Of a stretch of 10,452 nucleotides of DNA, positions 1-4,871 are shown piece after piece; position 1 is the first letter of the stretch, and each line of letters begins with the position of its first letter. The position numbers were made by a program, and so were the translations under genes. Under the pieces are notes generated by a model, which saw only the letters and a list, made by a program, of their open reading frames with translations, did not search any database and was not told where the DNA came from. The DNA lies in the NCBI GenBank assembly GCA_023444765.1, contig JAEXLY010000240.1:1-10452 (forward strand), written 5' to 3'. This DNA is from Pseudomonadota bacterium (lineage in GTDB: Bacteria; Pseudomonadota; Gammaproteobacteria; Xanthomonadales; Xanthomonadaceae).

Positions 1-2
1 GC

Positions 3-42
3 GGTGGGGGGGGGGGCGCCGCCCCGCCGGCGCCCCCCCACC
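3..42. repeat. G/C-homopolymer long hairpin
   Basis: An 11-G run (6-16) is followed by a C-rich complement (33-39). The inner arms 15-21 and 28-34 pair perfectly over 7 bp around a 6-nt loop. The outer arms GGTGGGGG (3-10) and CCCCCACC (35-42) also pair, leaving about four extra Gs bulged. It sits directly left of the 79-nt repeat array and may be a degenerate further part of it. The window edge cuts off the left context. No coding capacity is credible here. Confidence 0.6.
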
Positions 43-320
43 CCAACCCTCCCCCGCGCGGGGGGGAGGGGGCTGTCGCGCCGCTGCGAGCGGGGTCGAA
101 GCCGCTCCCGCTGTGTCTGTCATCGCCCTTCCCGGCGAGCGGGGGAGGGGGCTGTCGCGCTGCTGCGAGCGAGGTCGAAGCCTCTCCCGCTGTGTCCGTC
201 ATCGCCCTCCCCGGCGAGCGGGGGAGGGAGCTGTCGCGCTGCTGCGAGCGGGGTCGAAGCCTGTCCCGCTGCGTCCGATCATCTCCCTCCCCCGCCTGCG
301 GGGGAGGGTTGGGGTGGGGG
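35..320. repeat. Tandem/palindromic GC-rich repeat array (about 79-nt period)
   Basis: Four 24-nt palindromic cores of the form CCCTCCCC-N-GGGGAGGG lie at 47-70, 126-149, 205-228 and 285-308. They are separated by three near-identical spacers at 71-125, 150-204 and 229-284 (55, 55 and 56 nt), each starting with a form of GGCTGTCGCGC and containing GAGCG(G/A)GGTCGAAGCC. The period is 79, 79 and then 80 nt because of a one-base insertion in the last unit. The array is bounded by inverted 21-nt arms, 35-55 (C-rich) and 300-320 (G-rich). The period is not a multiple of three and the reading frame shifts between copies, so the ORFs across it are artefacts. It resembles dispersed intergenic REP/BIME-type palindromes of GC-rich proteobacteria; that family assignment is an inference. 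Confidence 0.85.
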
Positions 321-379
321 CAAGCCGAAGCGACGATCCCGCGGATCCCGTCGGCGTATCGAAGCCTCCGACACCTTTA

Positions 380-397
380 AAGTTGCCCCTGCAACTT
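380..397. promoter_or_regulatory. Stem-loop upstream of metY
   Basis: AAGTTGC (380-386) and GCAACTT (391-397) form a perfect 7-bp stem around the 4-nt loop CCCT. The rest of 321-459 is non-coding leader. TTGACGT occurs twice, at 396-402 and 418-424, exactly 22 bp apart, which is about two helical turns. The first copy could serve as a -35 box, but I see no convincing -10 at the right spacing. Either element could be an operator or leader structure for metY, or the stem could end an upstream transcript. No known SAM-riboswitch architecture is evident. Confidence 0.3.
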
Positions 398-459
398 GAC
401 GTTCACCCGCGCCACCTTTGACGTATGGTCGGACACCCGTCCACCGACCAGCGCGTGCC

Positions 460-1749
460 ATGTCCGAGCAGAACTGGAAGCCCGAAACCATCGCCGTCCA
501 CGGCGGCTACTCGCCCGATCCGACCACGCGCGCGGTCGCGGTGCCGATCTACCAGACCGTTGCCTACGCCTTCGACAGCGCCCAGCACGGCGCCGACCTG
601 TTCGACCTGAAGGTCCCGGGCAACATCTACACCCGCATCATGAATCCGACCACCGACGTGCTCGAGCAACGCGTCGCGGCGCTGGAGGGCGGCATCGGCG
701 CGCTCGCGCTGGCTTCCGGGCAGGCGGCGATCACCTACGCGATCCAGACGATCTCCGAGGCGGGCGACAACATCGTCTCGTCGGCCGCGCTGTACGGCGG
801 CACCTACAACCTGTTCGCGCACACGCTGCCGCAGTTCGGGATCGAGACCCGCTTCGCCGACCACCGCGATCCGGAGTCCTTCGGCAGGCTGATCGACGGG
901 CGCACCAAGGCGGTGTTCGTCGAGTCGATCGGCAACCCGCTGGGCAATATCACCGACATCGAGGCGGTCGCGACGGTCGCCCACGCCCATGGCGTGCCGC
1001 TGATCGTGGACAACACGGTGCCCACGCCCTACCTGTTGCGGCCGATCGATTTCGGCGCCGACATCGTGGTCCACTCGCTGACCAAGTATCTCGGTGGCCA
1101 CGGCAACAGCATCGGCGGCGCGATCGTGGACTCGGGCCGGTTCCCCTGGGCCGACCACAGGGAGCGCTTCCGCCGCCTCAACGAACCGGACGTGAGCTAC
1201 CACGGCGTGGTCTACACCGAGGCCCTGGGTCCGGCGGCCTACATCGGCCGCGCGCGGGTGGTGCCGCTGCGCAACACCGGCGCGGCACTGTCACCGTTCA
1301 ATGCCTTCCTGATCCTGCAGGGCATCGAAACGCTGCCGCTGCGCATGGACCGGATCAACACAAATACCCTGGCGGTCGCGCGGTTCCTGCAGAAGCATCC
1401 GAAAGTCGAATGGGTGAACTATGCCGGGCTGCCCGACCACGCCGACCACGCGCTGGCGCGGAAGTACCTGCGCGGTGGCGGAGCCTCGGGCCTGTTCACC
1501 TTCGGCCTGTCCGGCGGCCGCGAGGCAGGGGCGCGATTCCTGGATGCGCTGCAGCTGTTCACCCGCCTGGTGAACATCGGCGACACGCGCTCGCTGGCCA
1601 CCCACCCGGCCTCGACCACGCACCGCCAGCTCTCGCCGGAGGAACTGGCGAAGGCCGGTGTCAGCGAGGAGACGGTGCGGCTGTGCGTGGGCATCGAGCA
1701 CGTGGACGACCTGGTCGCCGACCTCGAGCAGGCGCTGGCGCAGGCCTGA
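460..1749 (+). CDS. metY: O-acetylhomoserine aminocarboxypropyltransferase (sulfhydrylase)
   Basis: This is a PLP-dependent enzyme of the Cys/Met-metabolism (cystathionine gamma-synthase-like) family. It uses O-acetylhomoserine and sulfide to make homocysteine in the cytosol, bypassing transsulfuration. The 429 residues match the length usual for MetY, which is longer than the roughly 400-residue MetZ/MetB types. Visible landmarks are NIYTRIMNPT (55-64; Tyr57 and Arg59 are the phosphate-contact residues lent by the neighbouring subunit), SGQAA (86-90), LYGGTYN (111-117), VDNT with Asp184 for the pyridine nitrogen, and SLTKYLGGHG with the Schiff-base Lys209. The C-terminal GDTRSLATHPASTTH segment is the carboxylate-binding region. 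I chose ATG 460 (MSEQNWKPETIAVHGG) because family homology begins there; an upstream TTG at 418 would add 14 residues of no resemblance. There is no clear Shine-Dalgarno. The gene stands alone and converges on the sirtuin gene. Confidence 0.93.
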   Translation: MSEQNWKPETIAVHGGYSPDPTTRAVAVPIYQTVAYAFDSAQHGADLFDLKVPGNIYTRIMNPTTDVLEQRVAALEGGIGALALASGQAAITYAIQTISEAGDNIVSSAALYGGTYNLFAHTLPQFGIETRFADHRDPESFGRLIDGRTKAVFVESIGNPLGNITDIEAVATVAHAHGVPLIVDNTVPTPYLLRPIDFGADIVVHSLTKYLGGHGNSIGGAIVDSGRFPWADHRERFRRLNEPDVSYHGVVYTEALGPAAYIGRARVVPLRNTGAALSPFNAFLILQGIETLPLRMDRINTNTLAVARFLQKHPKVEWVNYAGLPDHADHALARKYLRGGGASGLFTFGLSGGREAGARFLDALQLFTRLVNIGDTRSLATHPASTTHRQLSPEELAKAGVSEETVRLCVGIEHVDDLVADLEQALAQA

Positions 1750-1757
1750 CCAGCAGG

Positions 1758-1792
1758 CCCGTGGCGCGGGCACGGATGCTGGCGCCCACGGG
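1758..1792 (+). terminator. Possible metY terminator hairpin
   Basis: Starting 9 bp past the metY stop, CCCGTGGCGC (1758-1767) pairs with 1782-1792 over 10 bp, with a single bulged C (1785) and a 14-nt loop. No T-run follows, so intrinsic termination is uncertain; it may be a 3'-end stabilising stem or fold jointly with the palindrome further downstream. Confidence 0.35.
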
Positions 1793-1875
1793 GACGTCCG
1801 CCGCCTGCACCGGGATGGGCCGGGCTGCCCTCCACGCCAGTCGCCGCGGGGCGCACCGCGCGATTTCCGGCGCGA

Positions 1876-1909
1876 CGACGTTCTCCGCCCCCGGGGGCGG
1901 AGAACGTCG
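1876..1909. terminator. Perfect 34-bp palindrome between convergent genes
   Basis: The arms 1876-1892 and 1893-1909 are exactly complementary over 17 bp with no spacer (CGACGTTCTCCGCCCCC and its reverse complement). As RNA it would fold into a long GC-rich hairpin with a short CCCC/GGGG-side loop. Its position between the convergent metY and sirtuin genes, 30 bp past the sirtuin stop, suits a bidirectional terminator. Neither side has a T-tract, so it could instead be a protein-binding dyad or a dispersed palindromic element. Confidence 0.55.
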
Positions 1910-1939
1910 GGCAGCCGCGGACGCGGCATGCATGGCCGT

Positions 1940-2659
1940 TCACCCCAGGGTGTCGAGCAGCGACTGCAATCCCGTACTCGCCGGCATCCGTATCCGCTCG
2001 TGCGCCCAGATGGACACGCCGCTGTCGACCGGATTGATCTCGACCACCCGCGCCCCGTGGCCGTGGGCGAACTGCGGCAGCGACGCCGCCGGTTGCACCA
2101 GCCCCGAGGTGCCAACCACGACAAGCAGCTCGCAATCGCCGACGTCGGCGACTGCGCGCTCCCATGCCGGTTCCGGCAGGGCCTCGCCGAACCAGACCAC
2201 GCCCGGTCGGAACGGACCGCCACAGTCCGGGCAGGGCGGTGGCGTTTCGCGCGCGCCTTCGGCCAGCGCGTCCAGGCCTGCGAGGATGGGGTCGGGCGTG
2301 ACGGTCCGGCCGCAGTCCAGGCAGCGCGAGGCGAACAGGCCGCCGTGCAGGTGCACCACGTCGGCCGAGCCGGCGCGCTCGTGCAGGTCGTCCACGTTCT
2401 GGGTGACCACCGACACCGTGTGGCCGCGGGCGGCGAGCGTGGCGATGGCGCGGTGGCCGGCGTTGGGCGCTGCGCGCCGGACCATCGCCGCACGCCAGCG
2501 GTACCAGCCCCAGCACAGCGCCGGGGCGCGGCGGAACGCCGCGGACGTCGCCAGCTGTTCGGCGTCGTAGCGCGACCACAGCCCGGTCAGGGCATCGCGG
2601 AAGGTGGGAATGCCGCTCTCGGCGGACATGCCGGCGCCGGTGAGGAAGGTGATGCGCAT
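1940..2659 (-). CDS. cobB: NAD-dependent protein deacylase, sirtuin (SIR2/CobB family)
   Basis: This sirtuin removes acyl groups from lysine side chains using NAD+, giving nicotinamide and O-acyl-ADP-ribose. The 239 residues match compact bacterial CobB forms. Visible motifs in order are GAGMSAESGIPTFRD (8-22, NAD-binding), TQNVDDLHERAG (86-97), LHG with catalytic His105, two zinc-binding CxxC pairs (Cys113/Cys116 and Cys143/Cys146), GVVWFGE (153-159), VVVGTSG, and the C-terminal EINP. The small-domain sequence WYRWR places Tyr53 and Arg56 in the Y-x-x-R arrangement that, in SIRT5 and E. coli CobB, recognises malonyl/succinyl groups. Desuccinylase or demalonylase activity besides deacetylation is therefore inferred. 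The start at ATG 2659 leaves almost no N-terminal extension before the NAD motif; no strong Shine-Dalgarno is visible. The antiporter gene ybaL lies 159 bp upstream on the same strand. Confidence 0.93.
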   Translation of the reverse strand: MRITFLTGAGMSAESGIPTFRDALTGLWSRYDAEQLATSAAFRRAPALCWGWYRWRAAMVRRAAPNAGHRAIATLAARGHTVSVVTQNVDDLHERAGSADVVHLHGGLFASRCLDCGRTVTPDPILAGLDALAEGARETPPPCPDCGGPFRPGVVWFGEALPEPAWERAVADVGDCELLVVVGTSGLVQPAASLPQFAHGHGARVVEINPVDSGVSIWAHERIRMPASTGLQSLLDTLG

Positions 2660-2678
2660 GCGTGGTGTCTGTCCCGGA

Positions 2679-2704
2679 GATCCCTCACTGCGTTCGGAGT
2701 GACA
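2679..2704. repeat. Candidate dispersed imperfect palindrome in the ybaL-sirtuin gap
   Basis: Within the 159-bp gap (2660-2818), 2679-2704 reads GATCCCTCACTG followed by CGTTCGGAGTGACA. TCACT (2685-2689) pairs with AGTGA (2698-2702) around a GC-rich loop. It resembles the short dispersed elements of the GATCC(C/T)TCGCTGCG...GATGACA type that recur between genes in many proteobacteria; this resemblance is from memory and is not checked. The rest of the gap shows no gene. Confidence 0.35.
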
Positions 2705-2818
2705 CCCCGGTGCGTCCGGAGCGCCGCCTGGCCGCGACGGCCTGCGCCAGGGCTGGCGTCGTTTCGTGGGCGGACGGCTCCAAGGGCACGGGCCGCAGGC
2801 GCGGAGGTGCCGTGCGGC

Positions 2819-4573
2819 TCACGCCGCCGCAGGCGCAGGATCGCTGGGAGGCGCGCTGTCGTCGCCAGCCGGCCTGCGCACCGGCCGGTAGGGCGGGGTG
2901 GACATCACCATCTCGGCGAGCGAGAAAGCCAGTTCCCGCTCGGCGAGCACCGCGCCATCCGCGCCGTGCTGCAACAGGTGCCGGACTTCGCCCTCGCTGT
3001 GCGCGCGCGCGAGCACGGTCAGGGCGGGGTTGAGCGTCTTCATCCGTTCGATGGTCTCGCCGGCCTCGAGTGCGCGGGGAATGGCGAACACCGCCAGCTT
3101 GGCGCGGCCGGGCAGGGCTTCGTGCATCACCGGCTCCGAGGCGACGTTGCCGCGCACCGCCAGCAGGCCTTCCCCGCGCGCACGGTCCACCAGATCGGCG
3201 TCTTCCTCCACCACCACCACCGGCACGCCGCGGTCGCGCAGCAGCAATGCCAACTGTCGCCCCACGCGGCCGTAGCCGACCACGATCGTATGGTCGTCGA
3301 TGTCCAGTTGCGGATGGTCGACCGTATGGACGCCATGGACGGCCGCGAGCGCCGAGGCCTCGGCATCCGCCTGGGCCTGCTGCCGGGCGAGGCGGCGGTC
3401 CAGCAGGCGGAAGATCATCGGATTGAGCATGATCGAGATCAGCGCGCCGGCCAGCACCAGGGACTGTTCGTCCGCCGACAGCATGTGCAGCGCCACGCCC
3501 AGCCCCGCGATGATGAAGGCGAACTCGCCGATCTGGGCAAGACTGGCCGAGATGGTCAGCGCGGTCTGCGTGGGATGGCCGAACGCGCGCACGATGAAGA
3601 AGGCGGCGGCGGACTTGCCGAAGATGATGATGAAGGCGGTCGCCAGCACCTCCAGGGGCCGGGTCAGCAGGATGGTCGGGTCGAACAGCATGCCGACCGA
3701 AACGAAGAACAGCACCGCGAACGCGTCGCGCAGCGGCAGCGAATCGTTCGCGGCCTTGTGGCTCAGTTCGGACTCGTTGAGCAGCATGCCGGCAAAGAAC
3801 GCGCCGAGCGCGAACGACACGCCGAACAGCAGGGCAGAGCCGAACGCGATGCCCAGCGCGATCGCCAGCACCGACAGCGTGAACAGCTCGCGCGACCCGG
3901 TGCCCGCGACGCGCTCCAGCACCAGCGGTATCACGCGACGGCCGACCACGAGCATCACCGCGACGAAGGCGGCGACCTTGAGCATCGTCCAGAACACGGT
4001 GACCGCGATCCCGCGCAGGGTCGGCGGCGGCGTGCCGTCGATCCCGACGAAGATGTCGGCCAGCACCGGCATCATCACCAGTGCGATCACGCAGGCCAGG
4101 TCTTCCACGATCAGCCAGCCGACCGCGATCCGGCCGCGGGTGGTGTCGAGCAGGCGCCGCTCCTCCATCGCGCGCAGCAGCACCACGGTGCTGGCCGTGG
4201 CCAGCGAGAAGCCGAAGATCACGCCATGCAGGGTCGGCCAGCCGAGGATCGCCGACAGGCCCCAGCCCAGCACGGTGGCCACCGTGATCTGCGCGATGGC
4301 GCCGGGGATGGCGATCGCCTTGACCTCCATGAGGTCCTTGAGCGAGAAGTGCAGCCCGACCCCGAACATCAGCAGCATCACGCCGAGCTCGGCGAGCTGG
4401 TTGGCCAGGTCCTGGTCGGCGACGAAGCCGGGGGTGAACGGTCCGACGATGATTCCCGCGGCCAGGTAACCCACCAGCGGGGACATGCGCAACCGGTTGG
4501 CGAGCGCACCGAGCACGAAGGCGACGGCCAGGCCAACCGCGACGATGTTGATCAGGTCGGTGTCATGGTGCAT
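2819..4573 (-). CDS. ybaL: YbaL-type CPA2 cation:proton antiporter with RCK domain
   Basis: This inner-membrane monovalent-cation:proton antiporter of the KefB/KefC/YbaL group has 584 residues (E. coli YbaL is about 558). Residues 1 to about 400 are a multi-spanning exchanger domain. It has the YbaL-type N-terminus MHHDTDLINI, the segments SPLVGYLAAGIIVGPFTPGF (31-50) and LLMFGVGLHFSLKDL (67-81), and WLIVEDL (153-159), whose Glu157-Asp158 pair is the usual ion-binding motif of CPA2 antiporters. SFALGAFFAGMLLNESELSH and LPLRDAFAVLFFVSVGMLF follow. From about residue 425 a TrkA-N/RCK domain begins with the nucleotide-binding loop GYGRVGR (433-439). The end (PPYRPVRRPAGDD to PAPAAA) is a low-complexity Pro/Ala tail. 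In this family the RCK domain gates transport by sensing nucleotide; the cation and ligand here are not readable from sequence. The start ATG 4573 is supported by N-terminal homology rather than by a strong ribosome-binding site. Confidence 0.95.
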   Translation of the reverse strand: MHHDTDLINIVAVGLAVAFVLGALANRLRMSPLVGYLAAGIIVGPFTPGFVADQDLANQLAELGVMLLMFGVGLHFSLKDLMEVKAIAIPGAIAQITVATVLGWGLSAILGWPTLHGVIFGFSLATASTVVLLRAMEERRLLDTTRGRIAVGWLIVEDLACVIALVMMPVLADIFVGIDGTPPPTLRGIAVTVFWTMLKVAAFVAVMLVVGRRVIPLVLERVAGTGSRELFTLSVLAIALGIAFGSALLFGVSFALGAFFAGMLLNESELSHKAANDSLPLRDAFAVLFFVSVGMLFDPTILLTRPLEVLATAFIIIFGKSAAAFFIVRAFGHPTQTALTISASLAQIGEFAFIIAGLGVALHMLSADEQSLVLAGALISIMLNPMIFRLLDRRLARQQAQADAEASALAAVHGVHTVDHPQLDIDDHTIVVGYGRVGRQLALLLRDRGVPVVVVEEDADLVDRARGEGLLAVRGNVASEPVMHEALPGRAKLAVFAIPRALEAGETIERMKTLNPALTVLARAHSEGEVRHLLQHGADGAVLAERELAFSLAEMVMSTPPYRPVRRPAGDDSAPPSDPAPAAA

Positions 4574-4606
4574 CGAGGCCCGTGGTGGCTTGCTGTCTGG
4601 GTAGGC

Positions 4607-4635
4607 AGTGTGGCCGATGCAGGCACGTCGATCAA
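4607..4635 (-). promoter_or_regulatory. Weak candidate promoter for ybaL
   Basis: On the minus strand TTGATC (4635-4630) is separated by 17 bp from CACACT (4612-4607), about 34 bp before the ybaL start. Matches to sigma-70 consensus are 4/6 and 3/6, so this is only a suggestion. Confidence 0.2.
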
Positions 4636-4832
4636 ATCAGCGCGGGGCCCATCGCGTCGCCGTGTACGTCGTCGCGGGCTGCATACGGGCCGCAGTTTCC
4701 GCGCGCGTTACGGTGGATCTCCGTGCGCGCGCGGCTGGCGGCGCGGCGGGACACTGCGCGGCGGCGTTGTCGGGTGTCGACGACCGGTCCTGCGCCAGCG
4801 CGACCGGCGCAGCCGCGGTCGCCGTTGGGAGA

Positions 4833-4854
4833 CGCCCGGCGCAGAGGCCGGGCG
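4833..4854 (-). terminator. Hairpin downstream of the TonB receptor
   Basis: CGCCCGGC (4833-4840) and GCCGGGCG (4847-4854) form a perfect 8-bp GC stem with a 6-nt loop, beginning 17 bp past the receptor stop on the minus strand. There is no T-run beyond TCTCCC, as is common for GC-rich genomes, so the terminator role is inferred from position. Confidence 0.45.
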
Positions 4855-4871
4855 CGTGTCAGTGCAGGGAC

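Larger units (their letters stand above)
4574..4871. other. Non-coding gap between the TonB receptor and ybaL
   Basis: This 298-bp stretch holds no ORF with codon use or similarity that I would call a gene; frames reading through it are shadows. It contains the weak ybaL promoter candidate, a 7-bp stem (CTGCGCC 4790-4796 with GGCGCAG 4806-4812), and the hairpin at 4833-4854 near the receptor stop. Confidence 0.6.

Noticed and set aside
47..308. CRISPR array
   Set aside because: The roughly 55-nt spacers are nearly identical to each other and the 24-nt cores are full palindromes, the reverse of the unique-spacer pattern. No cas gene is present.
4..491. Short ORFs encoding Arg/Pro/Ser-rich peptides across the left edge
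   Set aside because: They are translations of the tandem repeat. The 79-nt period changes frame at each copy, the composition is unlike a protein, and no start signal is present.
396..2570. 724-residue plus-strand ORF overlapping metY
   Set aside because: Out-of-frame shadow of metY continued antisense to the sirtuin gene; Arg/Ala/Gly-rich with no recognisable domain.
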